This document shows positions 11,160-23,072 of a stretch of 64,000 nt of DNA, in pieces; within the stretch, counting starts at the first letter, position 1, and every line of letters starts with the position of its first letter. The translations under genes and the position numbers were made by a program. Origin of the DNA: Escarpia spicata (Eukaryota; Annelida; Polychaeta; Sabellida; Siboglinidae); assembly GCA_963995525.1 (NCBI GenBank), contig OZ023208.1, positions 22,886,120 to 22,950,119 of the forward strand. The letters are read 5' to 3'. The notes beneath the pieces are model-generated. The model searched no databases and was not told where the DNA came from. It saw only the letters and a list, made by a program, of their open reading frames with translations.

Positions 11160-12715
11160 AAATGACATTAACTAGGAGACATATGTGAGAAAACAGCAGA
11201 ACGCCACTCTGTGAGGGAGCAGACTTCACATTGAGATAGCAGGCCATTTTGTGAGGCCAGCAGACTTCACATTGGGACAGTAGGTTACTTTGTGAGGCCA
11301 GCAGACTTCACATTGGGACAGTAGGCCACTTTGTGATGCCAGCAGACTTCACATTGAGACAGCAGGACAGTTTGTGATGCCAGCAGACTTCACAGTGAGA
11401 CAGCAGGCCACTTTGTGATGCCAGCATACTTCACATTGAGACAGCAGGACAGTTTGTGATGCCAGCAGACTTCACAATGAGACAGCAGGCCACTTTGTGA
11501 TGCCAACATACTTCACATTGAGGCAGCAGGACAGTTTGTGATGCCAGCAGACTTCACATTGAGACAGCAGGACAGTTTGTGATGCCAGAATACTTCACAT
11601 TGAGACAGCAGGACAGTTTGTGATGCCAGCAGACTTCACAATGAGACAGCAGGCCACTTTGTGATGCCAACATACTTCACATTGAGGCAGCAGGACAGTT
11701 TGTGATGCCAGCAGACTTCACATTGAGACAGCAGGACAGTTTGTGATGCCAGAATACTTCACATTGAGACAGCAGGACAGTTTGTGATGCCAGCAGACTT
11801 CACAATGAGACAGCAGGCCACTATGTGATGCCAACATACTTCACATTGAGACAGCAGGACAGTTTGTGATGCCAGCAGACTTCACATTGAGACAGCAGGA
11901 CAGTTTGTGATGCCAGAATACTTCACATTGAGACAGCAGGACAGTTTGTGATGCCAACATACTTCACATTGAGGCAGCAGGACAGTTTGTGAGGCCAGCA
12001 TACTTCACAATGAGACAGCAGGACAGTTTGTGATGCCAGCATACTTCACATTGAGACAGCAGGACAGTTTGTGATGCCAGCATACTTCACATTGAGATAG
12101 CAGGACAGTTTGTGATGCCAGCATACTTCACATTGAGACAGCAGGACAGTTTGTGATGCCAGCATACTTCACATTGAGACAGCAGGACAGTTTGTGATGC
12201 CAGCATACTTCACATTGAGACAGCAGGACAGTTTGTGATGCCAGCATACTTCACATTGAGACAGCAGGCCACTTTGTGATGCCAGTATACTTCACATTGA
12301 GACAGCAGGCCACTTTGTGATGCCAGTATACTTCACATTGAGACAGCAGGCCACTTTGTGATGCCAGCATATTTCACATTGAGACAGCAGGCCACTTTCT
12401 GAGGCTAGCAGACTTCATACTGAGACAGCAGACCACTTTGTGGGGCCAGCAGACTTCACATTGAGAAAACAGGCCACTTTGTGGGGCCAGCAGACTTCAC
12501 ATTGAGAAAACAGGCCACTTTGTTGGCCCAGCAGACGTCACATTGAGACAACAGGCCACTTTGTTGGGCCAGCAGATGTCACATTGAGACAACAAATCAC
12601 TTTGTTGGGCCAGCAGATGTCACATTGAGACAACGGGCCACTTTGTTGGGCCAGCTGACGTCACATTGAGACAACAGGGCACCTTGTTGGGCCAGCAGAT
12701 GTCACATTATTTAAG
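11160..12715. repeat. 41-bp minisatellite, about 37 copies
   Basis: The unit contains GACAGCAGGACAGTTTGTGA and TGCCAGCAGACTTCACATTGA; neighbouring units are spaced 41 bp apart. Internal variants (CAGACTT/CATACTT, GGACAGT/GGCCACT) are clustered, and the right third shifts to a GTTGGGCCAGCAGATGTCAC type. No long frame crosses it because 41 is not divisible by three. Confidence 0.95.
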
Positions 12716-13175
12716 GCCCACTGACTTCACACACAGCAAACAGACAGCAGTCCTACCAGCAATTCAAGCATGAGTCACTCAAGTCTAATCTCCACCAAAG
12801 AAGATACATATATGACTGGTTCACCATATGACTAATTTCCAATTCATTAGCTGCAGCAGAATCAACATGCACATTCTTGATTGAACCAGGGCACTCAATT
12901 AGCAATTAGCAGCATGGGTCAGTGACATGCTGATTCAGCAGAAATCAAACTGATCTGACTGATGACCCAGACACAAGTCAAGTCTGATGTGACCTGGTCA
13001 ATACTGGGTGGTATGTGCTAGTGGGGTTATCCATTCAACCAAAGTATTTGATTACATTTTAATATATTATAACTATTTATGTAATTATCTTAACATTTAG
13101 AAACATGTTATGTATCTTAATTACTTAATATAGTCTTTTTAATTTTAATCTAATATTATATTTTCTTAAACATTT
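12716..13175. other. Unannotated AT-rich stretch
   Basis: Contains a strongly AT-rich segment from about 13040 to 13190 that may be the body of the retroelement tail annotated next. No gene was seen. Confidence 0.5.
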
Positions 13176-13290
13176 CTTATAATTCCATGTACATTTTATG
13201 TGTGTACGAGCCTATGAACGGGCTGGTCCCGAATATATGGCGCTATAGAAATGCTAGTAATGATAATAATAATAATATTAAAATCATGCA
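13176..13290 (+). mobile_element. Probable LINE/SINE 3' tail
   Basis: The stretch TGGCGCTATAGAAATGCTAG followed by a TAATAATAATAAT run resembles the 3' end shared by many LINEs and their SINE partners, a CGCTATA(T/G)AAAT motif with a trinucleotide tail. No coding part is attached. Assignment is by resemblance only. Confidence 0.5.
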
Positions 13291-13790
13291 TACAACCAAG
13301 GGGTCATATCCATTCAATCAACGGGTTATCCATTCAATCATGGGGTCATGCATTCAAGGGGTCTTGCATTTAACCATGGGGTAAAACATTCAACCAAGGA
13401 GTCAGATATTCAACCAAGGAGTCATGCATTCAACCATGAGGTCATAGATTCAACCAAGGGGTTATGCATTCAACAAAGGAATGGTACATTCAATTAATGG
13501 CTCACGCATTCAACCAACCAAGGAGTTGTGCATTCAACCAAGGAGTCAGATATTCAACCAAGGGGCAAGGCAATTAACCAAGATGTCATGCATTCAACTG
13601 AGGGGTCAGCCAAGCAAATCAAGGGATCATACATTCAACCAAGGGCTCATATATGCAACAAAATGGTCATGCATTCAACCACAGGGTAATACATTCAGCC
13701 ATTCAATCGAGGGGTTATTCATTCAACCAAGGAGTTGTGTATTTAACCAAGGGGTCATGCATCCAAACAAGGAGTCACAAAGACAGAGAC
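13291..13790. repeat. Degenerate 20-bp CATTCAACCAAGGGGTCATG minisatellite
   Basis: About 25 diverged copies of CATTCAACCAAGGGGTCATG. Short open frames across it are incidental. Confidence 0.9.
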
Positions 13791-14289
13791 CCATATGATT
13801 CATCTGATCAGAGGTGGAGTAAAAAGGGTTGTTACTGATGGCAACAACCCTTTGTGAACAACCCCAGCCTGATGGGAATAACCCCTCACCACCTGCACTG
13901 TCTCACATATAAACATGATGCACATGGGTAGAGCCAGCATCCAATCACTGCCAATCACTACCAATCATTGTCAATCACTGACAGGTATTCAATACAATTA
14001 AAACTACAGGAAGGCAGTCTGCTCGAGTGATAAATTGCGAGACGGGTGCAGTCAATGTTCTGACATCACGGTTGCTGCGGGAGATGGTAAAACGTCAAAG
14101 ACTGCGAAAACAAATAATAAAATTCCAAAAGATTCTCATTTATCTCCGTGGCTGATTAGCAGGTGGGAATGAATTATCACTTCCCCAAGATCGAATTAAT
14201 ACTCAGACATTTCCTGCCAAACACAAGATGGCAGAGAGCAGAGAATGGGCAATAAATTGCCCAACTGCATTACATCTCTGGTGAATGTT
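13791..14289. other. Complex non-repetitive stretch
   Basis: About 14030-14280 has balanced composition, no repeats and no convincing frame. It could be constrained non-coding sequence, but nothing in a single sequence proves this. Confidence 0.4.
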
Positions 14290-15070
14290 TGTCGCTCTCA
14301 CCAAGTACTTCACTGTCACTAACCAAGTACTTCACTGTTGCTACGGTACCTCACTTCCACTAACCAAGTACTTCACTGTTGATATGGTACCTCACTTCCA
14401 CTAACCAAGTATTTCACTGTTGCTACAGTACCTCACTTCCACTAACCAAGTACTTCACTGTTGCTACAGTACCTCATTTCCACTAACCAAGTACTTCACT
14501 GTTGATACGGTACCTTACTTCCACTAACCAAGTACTTCACTGTTGCTACAGTACCTCACTTCCACTAACCAAGTGCTTCACTCTTGATACGGTACCTTAC
14601 TTCCACTAACCAAGTACTTCACTGTTGCTACAGTACCTCACTTCCACTAACCAAGTACTTCACTGTTGCTACAGTACCTCACTTCGACTAACCAAGTACT
14701 TCACTGTTGCTACGGTATGTCACTTCCACTAACCAAGTACTTCACTGTTGATACGGTACCTCACTTCCACTAAGTACTTCACTGTTGCTACAGTACCTCA
14801 CTTCTACTAACCAAGTACTTCACTGTTGATATGGTACCTCACTTCCACTAACCAAGTACTTCACTGTTGCTACAGTACCTCACTTCCACTAACCAAGTAC
14901 TTCACTGTTGCTACAGTACCTCACTTCCACTAACCAAGTACTTCAGTGTTGCTACAGTACCTCATTTCCACTAACCAAGTACTTCACTGTTGCTACAGTA
15001 CCTCACTTCCACTAACCAAGTACTTCACTGTAGCTACAGTACCTCACTTCCACTAACCAAGTACTTCTAG
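14290..15070. repeat. 41-bp minisatellite, about 19 copies
   Basis: The unit contains CAAGTACTTCACTGTTGCTA and CAGTACCTCACTTCCACTAAC; copies are spaced 41 bp. Substitutions are concentrated at GCTACAG/GATACGG. Confidence 0.95.
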
Positions 15071-16499
15071 TCATGGAAACCATCCCTCATTACTTGTTCC
15101 AAGTCAGGGAAACCATCCTAGTAACATCGTATGTTGATATGAAGTCAGTTAGCTAACTTTCTCCCAAACGGCGAGCTTAACCATCTATATATCTGTTCAC
15201 TTGAATCACTGGACCATCAGACCCTGATCTACCGATTTGGAATATATTTCAGAAAACACGACACTTACTTAGACCTTTTAGAGTTATTTACTAATGCTTT
15301 GGATATGGATGACTTTTCTTGAGACGTTTTCTCCTGCCTAAAACAACTGAGAGGTGGCCAATTCATCAGATGACGCCATTGTAAACCAGGGGTTTGTTGT
15401 TCCACGGGTGGACGTAAGCTTGTTTCATTTAACTTGCCTGTCTCGCACAAACCCACAACGATGTCACACTCGAGTCAGTATATTCACCACACGAGCCATC
15501 AAATACAGTTATTCCTGGATTATTTGTTGCTGCGATGCATCAACTGCAGCAAGTTTGCATCTGAGCCAGGCTCCATTAGCGGAATGGCTCCAGTCATACA
15601 GCACCATTAGAATACTAATACACACGTATATATGCCCGTTTGTACTAGATTGCATGCGCATACTCAACTTCATGTATACACCACGACATTTTTGGACTGG
15701 TCAAAATTTGATCCTGCCTAAAGACTTGTGCCTTGTGCCTTGCTCAACTACCAGATGCTCCCTGAAGACAGGCCATCTGAGACACACAATACCACTTTGT
15801 GATGCAAGTTTTTGTTCGATGATTTACACATATCAATCTCATGTTTCTTTGAGCAAACGTACACATTTTACCCACCAAATCTTGTCTGGGAATCTGTTGT
15901 ACAGTTATTAACAGGTCCCTTCTGCTGATCATACACTTCTGCCAGTTTTAAAAGCACGACTCATAATTCCATTTCCTTGTTGCTTACTTCAATGTAAATA
16001 CCTGCAGCTCTGCGTTCATTAGTGAGTTTCATCCTGCTGAATTAAGTGCGGTTAAGCCGTCAGGTCAGGTGACTGAAAGCACAATCTGTTGACATCGGAT
16101 GAAACATCCCAGTTTTGATCTTCTTGAAATGTTGAACAAGCAGTGATTTGCTTTACAAACTATAAATAACATAGTTATCAACATTTCCTGCTTTTTAAAT
16201 AAAATATTATGTTTTTTCCATTTAAAAAAACAACATATTGGTAATAAAATCAATCTATTTGTTGCAACCTGCTGATGAGGCCATTCTGAGTACATGCTAT
16301 TTACGCACTATTTCTTTCATCTCTGGTGATTCCACATTTTCTCGTGCATGAGAATGGCACGTAAAAATTATGATAAGACCATAAAAACAACATGCTGAAA
16401 ATGACAAAACAAAAACTAAGGTAGAGTGGACGAGGATGTTTGTAACTTTTCTATGAGCTAGTGTTCACACCTGTGAAATACTCATGATGCAACACACTT
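15071..16499. other. Unannotated stretch with one 185-codon open frame
   Basis: The + strand frame 15354-15911 is the longest non-repetitive frame in the left half. Its product has no motif I recognise, and its second half overlaps a dispersed repeat (15627-15724), so it is probably not a gene. The remainder is AT-rich. Confidence 0.4.
15627..15724 (+). repeat. Dispersed repeat, copy A
   Basis: TATATATGCCCGTTTGTACTAG, then about 38 bp of extra sequence, then CATTTTTGGACTGGTCAAAA and TTTGATCCTGCCTAAAG. Both parts match, in inverse orientation and without the extra 38 bp, sequence at 28069-28131. It is probably a fragment of an unidentified mobile element. Confidence 0.65.
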
Positions 16500-16644
16500 A
16501 AGCCAATATTAAGAGCAAGAATGTAACTTACATTGGATCTTACTGAACATTCTTCAGGATAGTTTGTTTTCAAATTAGAAACTTTCATTTTTCATATCCA
16601 AGAATCATGTTAAATTACCTGGTAGAGGCTTTCGTTGACGTTGG
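16500..16644 (-). mobile_element. PLE terminal segment, inverted copy (left side)
   Basis: Positions 16588-16640 are the reverse complement of 17074-17126 with few mismatches, giving arms of about 53 bp around the GIY-YIG coding piece. The outward part, including a TGAACATTCTTCAGGATAGTT stretch, also matches the reverse complement of about 26220-26290, which links this end to the second PLE relic. This fits the inverted pseudo-LTR arrangement known for Penelope-like elements. Confidence 0.72.
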
Positions 16645-17057
16645 TACATCCCAAGGACAAAGTACAGCTAGAAGAACAGGGCGAATTGGTGTACCAAATA
16701 CCGTGCAAAAATTGTGGTGCTGAGTACATTGGGGAGACAGGAAGACTACTCAAAACAAGACTGGAGGAACACAGAAAGGACGTAGACAACACGAAAAATG
16801 AGAAATACACAAGGAGCGGAAAAAAAAGATTGATGTCTACCATCAATAAATCCGCCCTTACAGACCATACGACAACTGAAAACCATATCATAGACTGGGA
16901 GGGAGTGAAAATTGTTGACAAAGAACCCAACAGAAGGATTCGGCAGATCAAAGAAGCCATCTGGATCAGAAAAACCAAAACACCCATCAACAGAGACGAG
17001 GGCAATTACGAACTGCCTCACGTGTACGATGACGTCATTCAGCGTCATAGGTACTGA
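16635..17057 (+). CDS. Penelope-like element GIY-YIG endonuclease domain (5'-truncated)
   Basis: A 140-codon open frame ends at a natural stop. Its start is truncated by the left inverted repeat rather than being a true start. Residues about 19-37 read VYQIPCKNCGAEYIGETGR, the Penelope form of the GIY-YIG fold, with a Cys pair between the GIY-like and YIG segments. TRLEEH follows with the catalytic-type Arg. An H-x5-NH pair then precedes IDWEGVKIVDKEPN, and IRQIKEAIWIRK holds the expected catalytic Glu. In the family this domain nicks target DNA for retrotransposition and sits C-terminal to a reverse transcriptase. No reverse transcriptase remains here. The frame is uninterrupted, suggesting relatively recent insertion, but the element cannot be autonomous. 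Confidence 0.88.
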   Translation: MTLVHPKDKVQLEEQGELVYQIPCKNCGAEYIGETGRLLKTRLEEHRKDVDNTKNEKYTRSGKKRLMSTINKSALTDHTTTENHIIDWEGVKIVDKEPNRRIRQIKEAIWIRKTKTPINRDEGNYELPHVYDDVIQRHRY

Positions 17058-17145
17058 TGAAGTCGGCGTGACACGTCAACAAAGCCTCTACCAGGTAATT
17101 TAACATGATTCTTGGATACGAAAAATGAGTTTCTAATTTTTTACA
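17053..17145 (+). mobile_element. PLE terminal segment (right side) with hammerhead-like motif
   Basis: It begins with CTGATGA (17054-17060), then a potential stem, CAAA at 17080-17083 where GAAA is expected, then GCCTCTACCAGGTA. The remaining sequence pairs with the inverted left arm. Penelope-like elements are known to carry hammerhead ribozyme motifs in their terminal repeats. This copy has the core G of GAAA replaced, so it is probably inactive. Confidence 0.6.
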
Positions 17146-17545
17146 TTGGATCTGTATTTGAAACTTGCAACGGCCTATCCAGGTTTGTGTGTTCTTTTTC
17201 AGGCTGAGTGGTGTTTTGGTTTCACCAATGTAAGTGTGGCTGCTGTTGTTATCCCAGGTAATGTGGTTGATAGTTCCACACTGGTGTTCTTTGGGGGTTT
17301 TGTCCTTTGGGTGCTCTAGCACTGAACGGAGGGTGTTGGCGGGTTTATGGTACAAGTGCACATTGTGTGACTTGTAAACTCGTCCGAGTTGTTCCGACAG
17401 CCCTGCTACGTATGGTAGTCCCAACATGGGTCGGTTTGAGTTCATTGTTTTTGCACTGTTGTTGTTAGTAGGTGGTCTGTTCTCACTAGGCGGCAGGACT
17501 TCAAGCCTACAGAAGTAGGAGATCATTGTTTGGCCACAGGACACT
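17146..17545 (-). pseudogene. Second PLE fragment, linker and start of GIY-YIG, reverse orientation
   Basis: On the minus strand the translation reads LPYVAGLSEQLGRVYKSHNV and then NTLRSVLEHPKDKTPKEHQ, the linker that precedes the GIY-YIG domain in Penelope-like elements. The HPKDK motif also occurs at the start of the neighbouring + strand copy. A degraded YIGET follows. The Cys pair is damaged and the downstream part is lost, so the piece is non-functional. Confidence 0.75.
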
Positions 17546-17579
17546 CGGTATCCATGGACAACACCAAGGTCTTGGCCCG

Positions 17580-17740
17580 AGGTCAGAACTGACAGAGAAA
17601 AGTAAAGGAGGCCATCTGCATCAAATAGAGAGCCCCTACAATGAACCGAGATCGGGGATACCACCTGCCCGCCAACTACAACCAGATCATTCTGCCTAAA
17701 TCTGAGCCACGTCACATGACATCAATGTGTGATCCAGATC
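17580..17740 (+). pseudogene. Third PLE fragment, end of the GIY-YIG domain
   Basis: The + strand encodes K-E-A-I-C-I-K, an in-frame stop, then a segment similar to NRDEGNYELP of the first copy (here NRDRGYHLP). It is the C-terminal end of the same element type, in the orientation of the first copy. Three PLE pieces therefore lie within 1.2 kb in +, - and + order. Confidence 0.6.
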
Positions 17741-18180
17741 CACTGTAGACGGATCAAAATGTTGCAAATTTCAAATATGGCTCTAATGTAAGTTTAAATC
17801 TTGTTTTTAGAATTTAATCGTGGAGCCATGAACAATATCTTCCATATCAGATTTAATTCAGACAACTTTTGCATACTATGCAAGCACTAAGCAGAGAACT
17901 TCTGAACGCAAAAGCCTAATATATTTCCCATGCCATTTGCTATATATGTTGACCATATAGATTAGCATTATTATATCTAATGGCTATTTCTACCATATAC
18001 GTTCAGCTAGAGGACTTTGGCACTACGCTGATAGTAGATTCATTCTCAACAGATTAATACGCAATAGAAGTTAGTTAGCCTGTCGATATTATCAAATGTT
18101 CTTGTCTATTGCAAGAATTGTGATTGGTCAGTAAATATTGCATAGAAGTGAGAGAGCTGTATGACCCCAATGCCAAGAAC
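17741..18180. other. Unannotated AT-rich stretch
   Basis: Nothing recognised. Confidence 0.5.
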
Positions 18181-18227
18181 ATGTGGTCTGTGTTCTACAT
18201 TGGTGTGCCACACCACACATGTGCTAT

Positions 18228-18712
18228 GGTGTGGTGTGCACCACACTGTGTGTCATGCACCACACTGTGTGTCATGCACCACATTGTGTGCCATGCACCA
18301 CATTGTGTGCCATGCACCACATTGCTGTGCTATGCAACAAATTGTCATGTCATGCATGCCATTGCTACACCATAACAATGCAGTGCCATGAACCACATTG
18401 TGGTGTCATGAATCACACATGCTGTGCCATGAACCACATTGCTGTGCCATGCAAGACATGCCATGAATCACACTGTGATGCCATGAATCACATTGTGATG
18501 CCATGAATCACATTGTGGTGCCATGAACCACATTATGGTGCCATGAACCAGATTGCGGTGCCATGAACCACATTGCTGTGCCATGCACGACATTGTGGTG
18601 CCATGAATTACATTGTGGTGCCATGAACCAGGTTTGCGGTGCCATGAACGACATTGCTGCACCATGCACCAGATTGCTGTACAATGCGCCACATTGCTGT
18701 GTCTTGCATCAC
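18228..18712. repeat. 20-bp CCATGAACCACATTGTGGTG minisatellite
   Basis: About 24 copies. The CCACATTGTGG core is an imperfect palindrome, so each unit could fold into a small hairpin. The Cys/His-rich frames are artefacts. Confidence 0.92.
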
Positions 18713-19640
18713 ATAGCAAGATTTTCATTTTACTCATTCTTTTGAAATGAGAATGTTTATGTAAACCAACTGTCCACATTACCTCTGACCAATGAGATCC
18801 ACATCTAGCGGTACTGGCCGGACAAATGCCTCTTAGTGTTTAAACGTCTCCTACTTGCCTCACAGGAAGACGTTTAACAGTCTGATGAAAAATAGTGGTA
18901 GGTGGAATGCTGACATGTAAGTGTAGATGGTTTGCAATGAAACTTCTCATTCTGGTTCTTTTTTAATTACAAAGCACTCCTAGGACGTTGCCTACCATCC
19001 TTATGCTTCTGCCTGCCACAATTAGCTACAGACGGATGTGCAGTCACCTTTAACACACAAGCATCACCGCTAAATGCTGATAATGACAGGCGAACTGAAA
19101 GAGCACTCCCACTAATGGCACCGCCGGAAGTCATCGTTGTCCTCAAGAAATTCAAACAAATTGCAAGAATATAGCACTATAGTCATACATCTAGGTGGAA
19201 GCCACACCAATAGAGGTGATACATCTAGGTGGAAGCCACACCAATAGAGGTGGCTCACATTCAATCTGTAATGCATAAATACACAATACGCACAGTGACT
19301 GGTAATCTCCTGCACCCCCAGCCTAAGTGGCTGACTGAGGCATTAAGAAAGCACCCTACCCTCAACCGGTTTAGCTTTCTGTTTCTTAGAACAGCAGTCT
19401 GCGCAGACATGTTAAAATGTCTAACACCTGGACTTGTCTGTCACTCCACGTCGTGTATCAATTGTGCATAACCATTATATTGGAATCTTACGTTTTTATA
19501 AGCAACTTTGTCACTACCAACTAACTGTCCTGTAATGAAATACCCTCTGTAGCAACTTCTCCTGGTACCTACAGAGAATCTGAGTTGTCTACTGTACTGA
19601 CGCGGCTCTGAGCTTGTATTCTGAAGACTTAGGTACAAAA
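18713..19640. other. Unannotated stretch containing a 34-bp direct duplication
   Basis: At about 19185-19252 the 34-bp segment containing ACATCTAGGTGGAAGCCACA is present twice in tandem. No gene was seen elsewhere. Confidence 0.6.
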
Positions 19641-19650
19641 GACGTTACCT

Positions 19651-19682
19651 TAGTATTATTATTATTATTATTATTATTATTG
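19651..19682. repeat. (ATT)n microsatellite
   Basis: About ten ATT trinucleotides. Confidence 0.9.
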
Positions 19683-19927
19683 TGTGTCCCCTGCTACCAC
19701 TGCTGGTGTTATCAACAGTCCCTGTTTCTGTTATCTGCCACCTGTGCATATTCATGAGGACAGACAAAGCACTAATTGACAATGCCATTGATGCAGTGCC
19801 AACGCTGGCATCAATAAATAAATGTCACCTCGATGTAACTGGCCCCGTCCTTCTCTCACACTATAGGCACACACTTTTACATTTCCCAGAATGTCAACAA
19901 TTACAGCAGTTTTACTGCTGAAGGTTG

Positions 19928-20600
19928 AGGCACTACAAGGGATGAGGCACTATGAAGGATGAGGCACTATGAAGGGATGAGGCATTACAGAGGGATGAGG
20001 CACTACACAGGAATGAGGTACTACAGAGGGATGCCGCACTACAGAGGGACGAGGAACTATGGAGGGATGAGGCATTACAGAGGGATGAGGCACTATGGAG
20101 GGATGAGGCACTACAGAGGGATGAGGAACTATGGAGGGATGAGGCACCACAGAGGGAAGAAGCACTACAGAGGGATGAGGCACTATGGAGGGATGAGGCA
20201 CTATGGAGGGATGAGGCATTACAGAGGGATGAGGCAATATAGAAGGATGAGGCATTATGGAGGGATGAGGCACAACAGAGGGATGAAGCACTACAGAGGG
20301 ATGACACACTATGGAGGGATGAGACACTATGGAGGGATGAGGCACTATGGAGGGATGAGGCAACACAGAGGGATGAGGCACTACAGAGGGATGAGGCACT
20401 ACAGAGGGATGAGGCACTACAAAGGGATGAGGCACTACAGAGGGATGAGGCATATGGAGGGATGACACTATGAAGGGATGAGACACTATTGAGGGATGAG
20501 GCAACACAGAGGGATGAGGAACTAGAGGGATGAGGCACTATGGAGTGATGAGACACTAGAAGGATGAGGTATTACAGAGGGATTAACGCACCAAAGGCAT
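19928..20600. repeat. 18-bp GAGGCACTACAGAGGGAT minisatellite
   Basis: About 37 copies with two main variants (ACTACAGAGG and ACTATGGAGG). Long frames on both strands arise because 18 is divisible by three. Confidence 0.94.
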
Positions 20601-21018
20601 GAGGTTATGAGGTACTACAAGGATGTCGCACTACACATGAGGATTATGACATGAACTTATTCTCAACTGGAACATTTAAAAAAAAAATTTAATGTGGAAA
20701 CTCTTGTCTACATGTGCACATATGTCTCAACCATACAAATGTTGCCAGCCCAGATCGCCTGTTATGGAAGCAAATATTGGAAGTTGACAAAGGAATTCTG
20801 GGAACAAACAGTTCCATTAAAGGTAAAGAAATAACATGTCGGAAATGCCAATTAACTGTGTCTGCAGCCTAGCAACAGGCAACAATGCGCCAAGAAATAT
20901 CTGTAAATGTCGCATAGGTCGCAAAATTCTTTTGTGCACACATGTATTTTCATAGAATTGTATTTTTATTGAACTTTGCTATTCCCTTTACAGTCAATCT
21001 TCTGTTTCATGATGTAGC
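20601..21018. other. Unannotated stretch
   Basis: No recognisable feature. Confidence 0.5.
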
Positions 21019-21580
21019 CTTGACCTTAACTTACTCTTCTTCAGCATGTAACCTTGAACCTAACATACTGACTCAGGATGTAACCTTAACCCTAACATTC
21101 TCTACCTCAGAATGTAGCCTTCACCCTAACATTCTGCCTCAGGATGTAACCTTGACCCTAACATACTCTGCCTCAGGATGTAACCTTGACCTTAACATAC
21201 TCTGCCTCAGGATGTAACCTTGACCCTAACATACTACTTCAGGATGTAACCTTCATCCCAACATACTCTGCCTCAGGATGTAACCTTGACCTTAATATAA
21301 TGTCTCAGGATGCAATCTTGACCCTAACATACTACTTCAGGTTGTAACCTTGATCCCAACATACTCTGCCTCCGGATGTAACCTTGACCTTAATATAATG
21401 TCTCAGGATGTAACCTTGACCCTAACATACTACCTCAGGATGTAACCTTGACCCTAACATACTACCTCAGGATGTAACCTTGACCCTAACATACTACCTC
21501 AGGATGTAACCTTGATCCCAACATACTCTGGCTCAGGATGTGACCTTGACCCTAACATACTCTGCCTCAGGGTGTAACAC
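21019..21580. repeat. 31-34-bp TCAGGATGTAACCTTGACCC minisatellite
   Basis: About 17 units in two lengths, a 34-bp form with CATACTCTGCC and a 31-bp form with CATACTACC. Confidence 0.93.
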
Positions 21581-22825
21581 AGGCTGTTCCCTTCTGACCA
21601 AATGATAATGAAACTTTCACTAGACCTGTCTATTAATTAGCCATGAGAAACCCCTGGGATGTATACTGCTCTCTGCATACTACTGATTCTCCTTCTTAAA
21701 TCCACCTTCACTTGCTTATTAGTTCTTAATTTTAAATGACTTCAGCTTAGTTTGTAAGTAATTCTCAATAAGACAACTTTGACTGTTTGCAACCTTGCAA
21801 CCCTGCAGCCATACTGTCTGATTCAGGTGAATGACTGGACCAGATGGCACAAGTATGAAGTTAGGTAGAAGAAGAAGGTACCGGTATTCACAAAGACTGC
21901 TATGAGAGTGTCAGGGCATCAGGTACTACAATGCCACAAATCTTATTGTTCCACTCATCATCCTACGATGACAAACACACAGGTCATATATTTACTTGTA
22001 TTAATGTCAGAAGCATAACTATTTATTTTTTAAACTGGACACTGCATAATGAGGCTGGAACAGCACACATGAGAAGACATAGATGTTAGAATAAGACTAA
22101 TGTTGAAGGCCTCCATATCAGATGTTATCCTTAATAATTAGACCCGACCAGCCAAAGTAAAAGTAAAATAATATCCAAACAAGAATGCTGAACTCTTTCT
22201 AGAATATACACTACAACGAATGAACTTCTTCTCACACAGATACATAAATTATTGTTATATAACAATGGCCCAATGGACAACAATGACTTCCTGGAATCTG
22301 AGGAAAGTAACCACACTACAGAAGGCCAACCAGTGCTAGAAAACAACAGCGAAATATGACAAGAATTACACCAATCAACAAGCAGGCACCACAAACTATT
22401 TATTGCACAAACATACAGCCATTATTTATTGATGGGCAATGGACAAAGGCGGGTCATGAAACAAGCCACACTGGTCAACCTCCAGATGATCAGCACACCT
22501 GATGACTACACGGGCATCGATTCATTCATAAATTTGTAACGTTGCAAAACTATAACATGACAAGTTATTAATTAACAATGGCTTGCAACGACTTGTGTAA
22601 ATTGCCTGCAATGAAGCTTATTAAAAGTGGCCATAATCTGAGAGATACAAACAAAGACACAGCTGCCTATTGGTAATCAATAGCTTCAGCTGAAATGGAC
22701 GATTCTTGGCTCCGTGAATGCTGCTCTCTCTCTCTGTCTGTTTGGCAACTCACAACACAGGCCAACACTTTACTGAAGCTGCACTTGTATCTTGTAGGCA
22801 GATCTCTCTGTGTTTGTGTGTGGGT
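21581..22825. other. Unannotated stretch
   Basis: Mixed, AT-rich sequence. The open frames are shorter than 90 codons with no motif. Confidence 0.5.
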
Positions 22826-22871
22826 GTGCGTGTGTGTATATGTATATATATATATCTACATATATATATAC

Positions 22872-22926
<55 letters not shown>

Positions 22927-23072
22927 CATATATATATACATATACACACATGCACACCCACATATATATATATATATATATACACATATATATATATATA
23001 TATGTGCATACAGGTATATATACATTGTATATATATATATATATATGTATGTATATATATATATATATATAT
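22826..23072. repeat. (AT)n/(ATATAC)n microsatellite block
   Basis: Long alternating purine-pyrimidine TATATA/TATACA tracts with short GT interruptions. The Tyr/Ile frames on both strands are artefacts. Confidence 0.95.

Noticed and set aside
15354..15911. 185-codon + strand frame
   Set aside because: No recognised domain, and its middle overlaps a dispersed repeat found in inverse orientation at 28.1 kb.
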